Shown here piece after piece: positions 20,366 through 30,097 of a DNA stretch of 30,097 nt. This DNA comes from Cochliopodium minus (lineage: Eukaryota > Discosea > Himatismenida > Cochliopodiidae): the NCBI GenBank assembly GCA_024220525.1, contig JAMYWO010000408.1, positions 1-30,097 on the forward strand, in the 5' to 3' direction. The position numbers and the translations under genes were made by a program. The notes below the pieces were generated by a model. It searched no databases. It had not been told where the DNA came from and was given only the letters and a program-made list of their open reading frames with translations. Numbering within the stretch: position 1 is the first letter of the stretch; every line of letters starts with the position of its first letter.

Positions 20366-22376
20366 ATGTTCAAAAAATCAACCAAATATTTCAAGATTCA
20401 AAGAATTATAAATCAAAAGGTATTGTTTATATGCATATCCTTGAAATAAAAAAATATAAAAATAATTTTTATATTATTCATATAATATCAAAAAAGGCAT
20501 TTTATGGTTCTACTCCATTGCATACTATGTTTCCTGGTGTTCCAAGATCTGAAAATGTAAATTATAAATGGACTGAACCTACAGTATCCAATGTTGATGG
20601 AATCAGAGTTGTGGCAATAGAATCCAATACACCACAAACATCCATCACATTATCTTTCAACAGTGGATCAAGAGTAGAATCACCAGAAAATACTGGTGCA
20701 GCAGCATTTTTGAAACAATTTGCATATAGAGTAAGGATATAATGGTTTCTTCATAAAAAATAAAATTATATTTACAATGTAATTATATAATCAATCTTTA
20801 TAAAAGAATAACAAAGAAAAATATAATTGTTGATAGAATATGAAATATTATACTCATTTCAATTACTCATAACGTCATTTATTAATTCTCTTTGTTAAAT
20901 TTTATCAATATTTGCTATCATTTTTAGGCTTCCCCAAAATATACAAGTGTTGGAATCACTAGAGCTATCGAATTGAACACAGTATCCTTCAATTCATCTG
21001 TAAGCAAGGAAGATATTTCTTATAATGCTAATCTCGCAAGATATCAATTGGATTCCTTCTTTCCTGTCTTGGGAGAAGTATGCAATCATAAAATCAGAGA
21101 ATTTGAAGTTAGAGAACTCGAATCTGACTTGTTGGAACAATCTTCCACTTTATCAAGCGATCCATTGAATCTTTTAATTGATAGGTAAAAAAATATATAT
21201 TTTTTATAACGATAAGGGAACCATTTTCTTTATCATTATTATAATTATACTTTAATCTTTCATAATTTTATATTTTATCTCAAATATAAATTTCAATCGA
21301 TTATTCTCCTTCCATTTATTCCTTCCAATTACTAACAAATCTCCTATTTATTTTTCCATATAGATTCCACAGAATCGCATATAGAGGAGAAGGATTGGGA
21401 AATGTTGTTTCTCCTTTCTTATCCAGAGCATCTTTGGAACATGACGAATGGGTAGAGGCTTTGAAAGAATTCCAACGCACTTTCTTGGTCAGAGAAAGAG
21501 CTGTCGTTGTTGGTGTTGGATATAGCCAACAAGAGCTCACCACTCTTGTACAATCCTCATTTGAAGGACTTGCAAAAGGATCCAATGAAGCACCAAAAAA
21601 TACAAAGTAAAAAACATTTTTTTGATACAATCATATCTCATAAATGCTTCAAAGTTTATATTTATTCCATATTTTATCAAGATTGTTAAATATCCTTCAT
21701 ATAATAAATTATTCTAAAAATAATCTTACATATCTTTTTCAAAATCAAAAAAAAAAGATATTATGGAGGAGAAAACTTAGGAGACAGAAACGGAAGCACC
21801 CACTTGTTGATCGGATTCGAGGGACTCCCAATCATCTCCCCTCTCTCCCATGCAGCCAACCTCGTCTACACCATCCTCGGAGGAGGAAGAAAGTACACCA
21901 AAGAAGGTCCAGGAACCGGAAAGACCTCCCTCCTCAACAGAAACCTCGTAGAGAAGCTCCCTAACGTCTACTCCGCTTCCGCTTACAGCGCAAACTACAG
22001 AGATTCCGGTCTTTTCGGTATCTATGTCAATGCTGAAGGTCAACTTGCAAATGTCGTCGATTCTGTCTACGAACAAATCAACTCCTTGAACAAAGTTGAC
22101 AACAATCAACTTGAATCTGCTAAGAAACAATTGAAAGTCCAACTCTCTATTTATTACGATTCCATCAACAAACGTGCTGAATTGGCTAAGCGTTTCGTTC
22201 AGGCTGGTTTGGAGCCTGTTTCTCCTCAGAAGTTCATCGCTTCTGTTGATTCTGTCACCCTTGAGGACTTTAGACGTGTTGTCAAATCTGTATTTTCTTC
22301 TCGCCCTGTTCTTGTTGCTGAAGGTAACATTGCAGGTTTGCCTTCCACCGAACAATTGATCAAAAAAATCAATTAA
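20366..22376 (+). CDS. QCR2: Mitochondrial complex III core protein 2 (M16 family, non-catalytic)
   Basis: Five exons: 20366-20419, 20497-20730, 20928-21184, 21364-21606 and 21758-22376, giving 468 residues. It is a structural subunit of the cytochrome bc1 complex in the inner mitochondrial membrane. The N-terminus MFKKSTKYFKIQRIINQK is a presequence. The N-terminal M16 domain has ITLSFNSGSRVESPENTGAA, and where active peptidases have HxxEH this protein has AAAFLKQF, so the zinc site is lost. Later come a glycine-rich loop (GGGRKYTKEGPGTGK) and the core-2-like stretch SASAYSANYRDSGLFGIYV, then LVAEGNIAGLPST. The DSGLFG block and the C-terminal half favour UQCRC2/QCR2 over MPP-alpha, which remains the main alternative. 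The last exon is the most GC-rich coding stretch in the window, fitting high expression. Confidence 0.9.
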
Positions 22377-22478
22377 ATAAAAAAAAAACCCTTTAAATAT
22401 TTTACTATAAAATAAAATTTTAATTATTTAATTCCTTCTGAATTTATTTTTAAAACATATATACACCAAATCTCATCA

Positions 22479-23990
22479 TCATTTGAATATCTTCAACTTT
22501 TTCTTTTGTGGGTTTTTTATCTCTTTTTTTTCGAACCCTTTTGCCCAGATGATCACCTCGTTTTTCTCACTCAGGATCCCTTTCTCCTTCAGCCTCACTT
22601 CTTCCTTTTCTTTCTTCACCATCTGGTTAAATCCTTTGCAACATGGGATTGATAGACAGATGATTGGAAGATCGAATATCTCATTCATCTTCTTCCAGAA
22701 CATATCTGTGTTTGCATCGGAATGTACTCCCACAATCACTATCATATCAAGATCATCTTTTGAAATTTCGTTGAAATTTAAACATTCAAGATAACCCTTG
22801 ATACATCTCAGATTAATTATCTTTGTTTGCTCTTCCCACTCCTCTTTCATTATCGGATCCACGCTCAACACCTTCCACTTTGTCATTCCTGCCAATATAA
22901 TTCCACATCTAGGATTATTTCCATCTCCCGCACAGATACACAGCACTCTTTCACTCTCCTCGCTGTATTTCCTTTCATGATTTTTTGTTTCTATAAAATT
23001 GAACAGATGATGTACAGCCGCAAAGTTTTCGGTCAACTCTTTCTCACGGTTCTTTTTTTTTCTTCCGAACAACTCCAAAGGTACAATAAATCCTTTTTCT
23101 TTCAATCTTTCCATTTCATTCTTTGAGTAATCGAGTATGAAACTGTCCCTTTCAACATTTTCCTTATTTTTCTTTTTGTTTTCTTTTGTTTTGGGAAGAG
23201 TTGATCTTGCTTCTTTCAAAAACTCAATCACTTCTTTGTTTTCTCCCCTTCTCTTTGCTTCCCTTTGCTTCTTCTTCAGCAGCTGATTTTTCTTTTTATC
23301 GAGTTTTGGCGCCAAAAACTTGATTATCTCCAAATTGAAACTTGAATGAATCATTGCTTGTTTATAATCGATTGCTCCCAAATTTATCAACTTTATAAAT
23401 ACATCAAAATTTCCACTTTCAGAAGCACCAATCCTTTTTAAAAAAATTATTATTTCAATCACAAAAAAATTAATTTTTCTTTACAATCCTTTATCAAAAA
23501 AACTTCCTCCTTTTGATTTTTTGGTAACTAGAAAATCAATCAATCCTTCATTTCCATTGTAAGATGCAAAATACAATGCTTCTTTGAAATTAGTGGCTCC
23601 CAAATGGATCATTTTTTTTGCCAATTCAATGTTACCAGTGATACAAGCTCCGAACAATCCTTTGTTCCAAATTTTATTCCCCCTTTCCACCAATCCATCA
23701 ATTTCTTTTTCATCTCCTTCTATACAAGAATAAAACAAAGTATCATGGTGATTGTTTTTTTCACACCATTCAATCAACATTCTAAGAATCTTTTTGTTTT
23801 TATTATCTTTCTTCAAAAAGTCAAGAATACTTTTCCCTATGTTCATTTTTTTAACATCTATTTTTATGAGACTTTTGGATACACACTCTTCGTCTTCTTT
23901 TCTTATTCCATCAATCAGAATTTCCATTTTACTTTTCTTTTCAAAGATCTTAAGACTTTCATCTTTATTAATCAAATCTAGAAGATTCAT
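22479..23990 (-). CDS. Ankyrin-like repeats fused to a Rossmann-type (methyltransferase-like) domain
   Basis: Two exons, 23990-23485 and 23433-22479, give 486 residues with a TGA stop. The phase-2 junction restores an uninterrupted repeat (FFDKGL-IGASESGNFD). I chose the ATG at 23990, since the frame upstream has no ATG. Residues 1-210 or so contain divergent ankyrin-type repeats (LFGACITGNIELAKKMIHLGA, ALYFASYNGNEGLIDFLV, ESGNFDVFIKLINLGA). A Lys/Arg/Glu-rich linker follows at about 215-270. The C-terminal part holds VLCICAGDGNNPRCGIILA, WKVLSVDP, DMIVIVGVHSDANTD and LPIICLSIPCCKG, the order expected of a Rossmann fold with a Gly-rich loop (GDGNNPR) and an acidic second strand (VDP), resembling SAM methyltransferases. 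Target and activity are unknown. It converges on QCR2 with 102 bp between stops. Confidence 0.75.
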
Positions 23991-24363
23991 ATCTTTCTTT
24001 TCTTTTTTTCTTTTTTGTAATTTTGAAAAAATTATCTTGATTTTAAACAAAGTTTTGATAAATTTATAAGAAATTTTTTTTTGAAAATGAAATATTAGTT
24101 AAGCCACAATGCTGTTCTTCAAATTTTTCTTTCAAAAAAAAATTTTAATAGTGAATTACTCTTTCATTTATCAATTCATTTTAACTATATTGAAAACAAT
24201 CTTATCTTTCCTAAAAGAAAAATCATCGATTTCACGAAGGTAGCAATGGATAATCAAAGTAATCTATAAAAGAACTACTTGAAAAAAGGGAGAATTAAGA
24301 TTATTTATAAAGTTTTGAGGTGAATTTGTAGAATGAACATTCCAAATTGAAAATAAAAAAAAA
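23991..24363. promoter_or_regulatory. Divergent intergenic region, ankyrin-Rossmann gene / methyltransferase
   Basis: The 373 bp between the two start codons are AT-rich. The first 60 bases extend the minus-strand frame without an ATG and probably form the 5' leader of the ankyrin-Rossmann gene. Nothing else recognisable is seen. Confidence 0.35.
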
Positions 24364-25044
24364 ATGATTTTAAAAAAAAAACTTTATAGATCGAATAATT
24401 TTTTAAAGAAGAATGGGATTTCAATGAACAAAAAATTATTTGGATCAATTCAAAAAGATAAAGAATTATTTGCGGGAACATCGATGCCTGATTCAGATTG
24501 GTGGCATACGTTGTTTCCAAATCCAAAAGAGATAATAGAATCATTAAATATACCTCCACATTCAAATGTAATTGATATTTGTTGTGGAGATGGATATTTT
24601 ACCCAACATCTATCACAAAATAACAATGTAGTATTTGGATTGGATCTTGATGATAATCTTCTTGAAATGGCCAAAAGAAATGCAGAAGCACATCAACTTC
24701 AAAATATTCATTATATAAAAGGAGATGCAATCAAATTTGGAGAATTAATACCAATCAAAGCAGATTTCATTTTAATAGCCAATACTTTCCATGGTATTCC
24801 TGAAAAAACATCATTTTGTGAATTGGTGCATTCAAAGCTGAATAACAAAGCAAAATTTTGTGTGATTAATTGGAATAAAATTGAAAGAGAAAAAACAACA
24901 GTAATAGGAAAACCTAGAGGTCCCAGAGATGAAATGAGAATTTCTCCTGAAGAGTTGAGAAAGATTTGTTCTCCTTTATTTCAACAACAATCTATTATTG
25001 AACTGGCACCCTACCATTATGCTTCTATTTTTCAAAAAATCTAA
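24364..25044 (+). CDS. Intronless class I SAM-dependent methyltransferase
   Basis: A single 226-residue open frame with TAA stop. Motif I is NVIDICCGDGYFTQHL at about 68-83, the acidic residue after strand 2 is in FGLDLDDNLLEMAKRN, motif II lies in NIHYIKGDA, and strand 4 is ADFILIANTFHGI. The C-terminal strand FCVINWNK and the PRGPRDEMRISPEEL segment follow. This is the standard class I (seven-strand) layout in a short form, close to bacterial-style small methyltransferases. The first 26 residues (MILKKKLYRSNNFLKKNGIS) are basic and could be a mitochondrial presequence; the alternative ATG at 24424 would drop them. It is the only complete gene of the window without an intron. Substrate is unknown. 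Confidence 0.85.
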   Translation: MILKKKLYRSNNFLKKNGISMNKKLFGSIQKDKELFAGTSMPDSDWWHTLFPNPKEIIESLNIPPHSNVIDICCGDGYFTQHLSQNNNVVFGLDLDDNLLEMAKRNAEAHQLQNIHYIKGDAIKFGELIPIKADFILIANTFHGIPEKTSFCELVHSKLNNKAKFCVINWNKIEREKTTVIGKPRGPRDEMRISPEELRKICSPLFQQQSIIELAPYHYASIFQKI

Positions 25045-25231
25045 AGAAAACATCAAACCTTCAAATGATATCTCCTCCAATATAAGATATGGAATTTCAA
25101 ATTTGAAATTAATAAATATCCTCTCACAAAAAATAAATTATAATTCCTTCAAATTTGCTCTTTAAAAAAGAAATTCATTTAACTTTGAATGTTCTCAAAA
25201 TAAATGGAAATCAAATTAAATAAAAAGTTTT

Positions 25232-27541
25232 TTAATTGTTGTAAATTTCAGTGAAATTATAAGACATAACTGTAATCAAATGATTTCCTTCAATATTTTT
25301 GGCTACGTAAAGAACAATGGTGCATTTCTTTGAAGGGTGCAACAGTTCGAAAGACTTTGTTGATTTCGATTTGCACAAGAGGTGGAGTTCAGATACGTCC
25401 AACGAAGGGATAAGTAGCTCCACTGATCTGTATTTTGTTTTTTGTTCGTCTAAATAGTTGAGAGAGTCTTTGAAAATACCTTTGAATGACTATCATAGAA
25501 ATTTAAATGAATTTTTTTTCAATTTAAAATTTTTAAATTTTTTATTTTTATTTTTATTTTTTATTTATTTTCTTTTTTCATTTTTTATTTTTTATTTTTT
25601 ATTTTTTGTTTTTTATTTTTTATTTTTATTTTTAATTTTATCTTTTTGTTTATTTTTATTTATTTTATTTTTTATTTTATTTTTTAAATTATTTTTTTAT
25701 TCTTACAATGTTTTGGTAGATCAAAATACCAACATAATTAGTAAAAAGAATGGGATGAGGCACGGAATCCAAAGTAGATCTCAACAAAGCATTGGTGGTG
25801 TTGGTAGAAGCGAAGCGGAGGTAAAGGTCCATGTATTTTTGTTTGGAGATCAAACAAAGCACTTTGAGATCTTCATTATCCAAAAATTCTATTTTGTCTC
25901 CCTCCACATCATATGACAACAACTATTTTTCAATAGAAAATAATTTTATTTTTAAATTAAAAATCAAAAATAAAAAATAGAAAATAAATAAAAAATAAAA
26001 ATAAGTTTTTTTTTGTTTTTTGTTTTTTGTTTTTTGTTTTTTGTTTTTTGTTTTTTGTTTTATTTTTTGTTTTATTTTTAGTTTTATTTTTATTTTTATT
26101 TTATTGTTTTATTTTCTTTAATTTTAAAAAAAGTTTTTATATGTTTTTTCATATTATGTTTTTTTTGTCTTCAATTTATTTTCAGGTTTTTTTGATTTTT
26201 TTTTTTTTCAAATTTTTTTTTTTTTTACAGATTCACATCCGATACGATCATAAATAGTGTTTTGAATTTCTTTCTGAGAGGAATTAGCGGAAATTTCGAT
26301 TAAAACGGGGAAATACTTTTTCCTTTTGTATTTGATGAGACACCTAATAAAAAGCTTCTCTTTCTCTTCTTCTGCATTCACTTTTTTTTCTCCTCCAAAA
26401 TTAGTCAAGTCGATATCTAAAAGAATTATATCAAAATAAAAATAAACAAAAAATGTAAAAATAAAAATAATATCAAAAAAAAAAAAATTGAAAAAATTGA
26501 TAGCAAAAAATTAAATTTTAAAAGAAAAATAAAAAAACTAATTAAATCATAATATTTTTTCGATAAAAATAAAATAAATAAATTAAATGATAAATAATTA
26601 AATTTACAAATTAAAACTAAGAATTTTTTTTTTTTACTTTTCGGATCAACATTTAAAACATTAAAACTTTCTTCATCAGTAGAACTCTTTGTTAAAATGA
26701 TGATACAAAAATTTTCTTGGTTGGAAGTGATTGGAATACAAAGAAGTTTGGCGGGAATTTTGTTGACGCTTTGGTGATAAATAAAAGTATTCAATTCAAC
26801 GCATTTTTTATATTGGCGGAAATTTTTGCTTATGTTTTCTAAGGTAAGTTCCTCTGTAATGAGAAGTTTTAATTCTCTTCCTAAAAGGATTTCTTTGGGC
26901 CATGTTAATAGTTGTTTTAGTTTTTCTGATACGAAGATTATTCTTTCAAGATTATCTTTAAATGATTATCGAAAAAAAAACGAATTTGAGTTTAGAATAT
27001 GAAATGATTTTCGAGATTATTAAATATTTAATTTTATTTCACCTAATATTATTTATTATATATTTTTTATTTAAATCAAGCAAAGATATCCTTGAATCCC
27101 AAAAATATATTCAAAATTATGATTCCCTTCTTTTTTTCTTGAATATAAAGTCATCATGATCATTTTATAGAATGTTATTTGGAGTCAATAATTGAAAGTA
27201 AAATTGAAAAAAATATTATTGAGTTCATATTTTTTCATGATTGATGGATATAATGCCAAATTGGGAACATTTTATTGTAATATTCGAAAGGTGATAATAG
27301 TTTCTTTATTTTATACGAAATATAAAAATTAATATATTTTTATTCACTTTTGGATACCTATCAGCATTACTCCATATTGAGATGTCGATTGCAAATAAGG
27401 CAGATTATCAAGGATTTCGTTTCTCATTTGTATCATGGTTTCCAGATTGTAGGGATTGGATGAATTATATAATTTCTGAAAATTGGAATCGAGAATTTCT
27501 CGATTTGAATCCAATACTTTTGAAATTGTCGACAATCCCAT
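25232..27541 (-). CDS. Protein with two PAS domains
   Basis: Five exons: 27541-27358, 26955-26638, 26416-26229, 25922-25707 and 25489-25232, giving 387 residues. PAS 1 (about 50-155) begins QYGVMLIGDNLERIIFVSEK, continues with LKQLLTWPKEILLGREL and closes with strands around FCIIILTKSS. PAS 2 (about 260-385) begins LLRSTLDSVPHPILFTNYVG, has ILIYQNISFKGIFKDSLNYL and ends CTIVLYVAKN, HLITVMSYNFTEIY. These are the usual PAS strand-helix patterns in which the core can hold a ligand or cofactor; no chromophore Cys motif is evident. There is no kinase, DNA-binding or cyclase output domain, so it may act through a partner. The last junction was fixed by requiring phase 0 with acceptor GATAG at 25490. 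Intron 3 (26228-25923) holds a 7-bp microsatellite. Confidence 0.72.
26004..26075 (+). repeat. GTTTTTT microsatellite within a PAS-gene intron
   Basis: About eight successive copies of a 7-bp unit (GTTTTTT on the plus strand) lie in intron 3 of the PAS gene. They grade into TTTTA-type tracts up to about 26110. The stretch just before it, 25938-26003, is A-rich on the same strand, so the transcript could fold back on itself. Confidence 0.85.
26956..27357 (-). other. Intron 1 of the PAS gene (402 bp)
   Basis: This intron links phase-1 exons that together read MLIG-DNLERIIF, an unbroken PAS start. Its sequence is mixed rather than homopolymeric. A 65-residue open frame on the plus strand (26962-27159) has a hydrophobic middle but no family match and sits wholly inside the intron, so I do not call it a gene. 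Confidence 0.5.
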
Positions 27542-27832
27542 TTCAAATTTAAATAAATACTTTCAATTTTATTTAATTTAACTGAAAATTAAATTTTAAA
27601 AGGAATTCTCACAAATTTTCATTGTAAGGAGTTTTTAAAGGTATCGATTGTCTCTTTGACAAATTATTCTGTTAGTAATTACTAAAAAAGATCAAAATGA
27701 CATTTTTAATTTTAAAAAAGGTAATTGAAAATGAAAAACCTCAGTTTGAAATCAATTTTGTAATCAAAAATTATTTGATGAAAAAGAATGGATTTTTGTT
27801 TTTAATAATATATTTTTAATAAAAAAAAATTG
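27542..27832. promoter_or_regulatory. Divergent intergenic region, PAS gene / MYND gene
   Basis: These 291 bp separate divergent starts. An ATG at 27697 opens an 8-codon frame ending at a GTAATT donor-like site, but no acceptor joins it in phase to the MYND exon, so it is more likely leader or chance sequence. Nothing else recognisable is present. Confidence 0.3.
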
Positions 27833-29275
27833 ATGAGAAAAACTTGTAATAGTTGCAGGTGAATAAATTATAATTACCAAATAAAATATTTAATCCATCT
27901 CAAAATACATCAAGAAAATCATTTGATGAATTGAAGAAATGCAGCAGATGCAAAAAAGCAAGTTATTGTTCTGTAAAAAAAAAAAAAATAATATTCCTTT
28001 GATTATACAAATATAAATGAGTATAATGTTCCAATTCTTATTAAAAAAAAATCATGATGAGTGGATATCTCAACATATTTGCTTTCATCATAAAGATAGA
28101 TTGCCAAAAGAAAGATTGGAAGGATCATAAATCATTATGTATACCATCAAACTCCAACACAACCAATACATCAACACAAAAAGAAGGGATAAACATGGAG
28201 AACAAACATGTACAAAAAACGAAGGAAATTTTCAAAAATGAAGGTTTGAAGATCGGAGAAAAATTAAAAGAAGATTCATCATCAGAAGAAAGAGAAGATT
28301 TGACCTATGATCAAAAGTTGGATTATGAAAGAGAAAAAAGAAGGAGCAAATTGGTGAATACAGAGGGCAAAAAACACGACATGATCAAGGATTTCGACAC
28401 CTTTTGGAAGAATGAGGCAACGAATTACGATAAGCAGCATACTTTGTTGTTTATCAAGAAAACAAAGAGGAAGGATTTGTATTTTTTGGTTGATGACAGA
28501 CTTTATGATTCCTTGAGTGTAAAATTTTTTTGGGAATATTGTTTAATTTTTATTTTTTCGTTTTTTTTTTTATAAAAAAATTGTTCAAAAATCAAATAGT
28601 TATTTTTAATTCTCCACAGAGAATTTATTTTCCAAATTATAATATTTAAAAAATTAACTTTAATCATTTGTATTCCTATTATATTTTACATAAATAACAT
28701 ATTATTTTTGTTTATTATATTTGTGAAGAACAACATGTTATTTGGTTATAATAATATTTTTTACACTTATTTTATATTTCTTTTTCACATTCTTATTTGT
28801 GATTTAATAAAAACAATAAAATTAAATTTTAATTTTTTTTTTAAAAAAGAAATATTACGATAACAATAAGCAGATCCAGATCAAATCAAAAGAAATGTGC
28901 TTACAATTTTGCGAAATTGACGATGTTCTTTCAGTGGGAAAACCAATACCGAAAAAAGCAAAAAGGATACTTGCAGTAGAGGTGACTTTGTTTCTCATCT
29001 TCGTTATAAATAACTCTGAGCATCCTCTCCATCATTTGTTTTACGATTTCGACAAAACTACTTACGCAGAACAAATAGAGAATTATGGAAGCAATTTTGG
29101 TGTCCCTGATAAATACAAGGACTATTTTGTAATGGATGAAGATGAGTACCTTGGCGAACATTTCAAAGATCTCAAAAATTTTAACAAACTTTTTGAGAGT
29201 AATCATATGCAAGAGATGGTGAGAGGGATGATGCAAAGAATGGGTAATCTTGGTTTGAACGTTGATGATAAATAA
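27833..29275 (+). CDS. MYND-type zinc-finger protein
   Basis: Four exons: 27833-27858, 27915-27972, 28096-28518 and 28850-29275, giving 310 residues. The N-terminal 45 residues form a complete MYND finger split over three exons: TCNSCRKSFDELKKC, SRCKKASYCS and IDCQKKDWKDHKSLC, that is C-x2-C-x9-C-x2-C-x4-C-x3-C-x7-H-x3-C. The fit to the consensus fixes the tiny 26-nt first exon and its splice sites. MYND fingers bind proline-rich partner peptides. The middle is charged (EDSSSEEREDLTYDQKLDYEREKRRSK), followed by a globular region with FLVDDRLYDSLS-KYYDNN and HPLHHLFYDFDKTTY, and a Met-rich end (MVRGMMQRMGNLG). No SET or other enzymatic domain is recognised. The 331-bp intron 3 is AT-rich and featureless. 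Confidence 0.82.
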
Positions 29276-29882
29276 ATGAAGTAAAAATTAAAATTTAATA
29301 TAAAATGGGTTTATTTTTCATTTCTCTTATAAAATGAAAATTCATAATCATATTTGTTTCATTTTATTATTATTCGTCCCCCTATCATGATAGGAAATCA
29401 AATTGAAAATAAAATTAAAAAAAATAAATTTTAAAATTACTTTTCCAAAGAATTTTTAAAGCGAAATTGTTTTATATAATTAAAATTTAAGTTTTTTTTA
29501 TATATTTATCTTGCATCATATATTTAAATCTCAATTTGAATTGTTAAAGGGATAATCAGTATTTTTGTAATTATAAAAATAAAACTTGAACAAAAAAAAT
29601 TTTTATTTTTTGGTAAAATTTATAATTAAAAATATCTTAAATAGGAATAAATATATACTTAAAATTACTGTCATTGGGAGGTATTAGCTCCAATTCTTTT
29701 TTACTAATAATTTAATCTTCAATACATATTTTAATTCTTAAATTTTCATAATTATAAATTTTGAAATTTTGATTGTCAAAGTTAGATTGATATTCATCTT
29801 TATTGCTCAAATCTTAATATTAATTTTGTAAATTCTTATATATCTTAAAATGTTCAATTATTTAGATTTTGTTTTCATAATA
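29276..29882. other. 607-bp intergenic region without recognisable genes
   Basis: This is the longest spacer in the window. It is strongly AT-rich with short A and T runs and contains no open frame or RNA fold that I can support. It presumably holds the 3' end of the MYND gene and the promoter of the next gene. Confidence 0.5.
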
Positions 29883-30097
29883 ATGGAAAATCAGATTATA
29901 AAATGTGAATGTGATGATAAGAAATGCAAGAAAGAATGTTCTTTAAAACAATTTCTCAATCACTGTTCAAAATTAGGAAAAATGATAGAACCAAACGAGA
30001 ATTTCGTGGAATTTCTAAATAGAATGAAATTGATAAGCACACATAAATTATTTCCAGTTTGGGATCATCAATACAATTCGATAAAGAACAAGATGCA
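29883..30097 (+). CDS. Unknown protein with Cys-rich N-terminus, truncated by the window
   Basis: An ATG at 29883 opens a frame of 71 codons that is still open at the last base. The start is Cys- and Lys-rich (KCECDDKKCKKECSLKQFLNHC), with spacing C-x-C-x4-C-x3-C-x8-C that might bind a metal. It goes on with PNENFVEFLNRMKLISTHKLFPVWDH. Codon use and the lack of stops in this AT-rich setting support coding. The family is not recognised and the gene may have further exons beyond the window. Confidence 0.6.
   Translation, partial: MENQIIKCECDDKKCKKECSLKQFLNHCSKLGKMIEPNENFVEFLNRMKLISTHKLFPVWDHQYNSIKNKM

Noticed and set aside
21777-22355. 192-residue open frame on the minus strand
   Set aside because: It is exactly antisense to the last QCR2 exon, whose plus-strand frame matches a known family; the minus-strand product has no recognisable motif.
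20366-22376. Calling this gene mitochondrial processing peptidase
   Set aside because: The HxxEH zinc motif of the beta subunit is absent, and the DSGLFG block and C-terminal half fit complex III core 2 better than the alpha subunit.
27697-27720. Short first exon MTFLILKK for the MYND gene
   Set aside because: Its donor is phase 0, and no acceptor joins it in frame to the exon at 27833, which has its own ATG just before the first zinc-ligand Cys.
1-30097. tRNA, rRNA, snRNA genes or transposable elements
   Set aside because: No cloverleaf with conserved T-loop, no rRNA-like GC-rich block and no transposase or reverse-transcriptase motif was found by eye; a covariance-model scan would be needed to exclude small RNAs.

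Overview
The window is a piece of nuclear DNA from an AT-rich, intron-rich unicellular eukaryote. Genes are split by short GT..AG introns. Donors are mostly GTAAAA, GTAATA, GTAAG or GTGAAT, and acceptors end in TTAG, ATAG, CAG or AAAG. I joined exons by requiring matched splice phase and a continuous protein-family match, and each complete model sums to a whole number of codons. TAA ends 12 genes and TGA ends 3, so the nuclear code looks standard. Start codons sit in A-rich contexts. A complex III core-2 subunit, an adrenodoxin-type ferredoxin and presequence-like N-termini point to an ordinary aerobic mitochondrion. Roco, RCC1, MYND, PAS and divergent ankyrin proteins suit a free-living protist (amoebozoan- or heterolobosean-like), but the sequence does not fix the lineage.

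Layout. 1-1886 (-): 5' part of a C2-domain gene. 2062-3655 (+): SurE nucleotidase. 3759-5671 (-): mitochondrial TraB-family protein. 6073-7372 (+): secreted Cys-rich protein with a charged tail. 7485-8192 (+): F-box protein. 8219-9010 (+): mitochondrial [2Fe-2S] ferredoxin. 9130-10226 (+): GNAT acetyltransferase. 10332-11564 (-): ankyrin protein. 11627-13642 (+): GT2-type glycosyltransferase. 13664-18426 (-): large MORN-like/Roc/COR/zinc-ribbon/kinase Roco protein. 18459-19950 (-): RCC1-repeat protein, possibly the N-terminal part of the Roco gene. 20366-22376 (+): complex III core-2/QCR2. 22479-23990 (-): ankyrin plus Rossmann-type domain. 24364-25044 (+): intronless SAM methyltransferase. 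25232-27541 (-): two-PAS protein. 27833-29275 (+): MYND-finger protein. 29883-end (+): start of an unknown gene.

The region is mixed housekeeping and signalling rather than one pathway. Three or four products are mitochondrial (QCR2, ferredoxin, TraB protein, perhaps the methyltransferase). The most unusual locus is 13664-19950, where an RCC1 propeller lies directly upstream, on the same strand, of a Roco kinase that has no leucine-rich repeats and carries a zinc ribbon between COR and kinase. Phase-compatible splice sites leave open that the two form one RCC1-Roco-kinase protein of about 1690 residues. Gene spacing is very tight (26 bp between F-box stop and ferredoxin start, 21 bp between the stops of two convergent genes). 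Several introns are almost pure A/T homopolymer tracts of opposite polarity flanking one exon. I found no RNA genes, CRISPR arrays or mobile elements.
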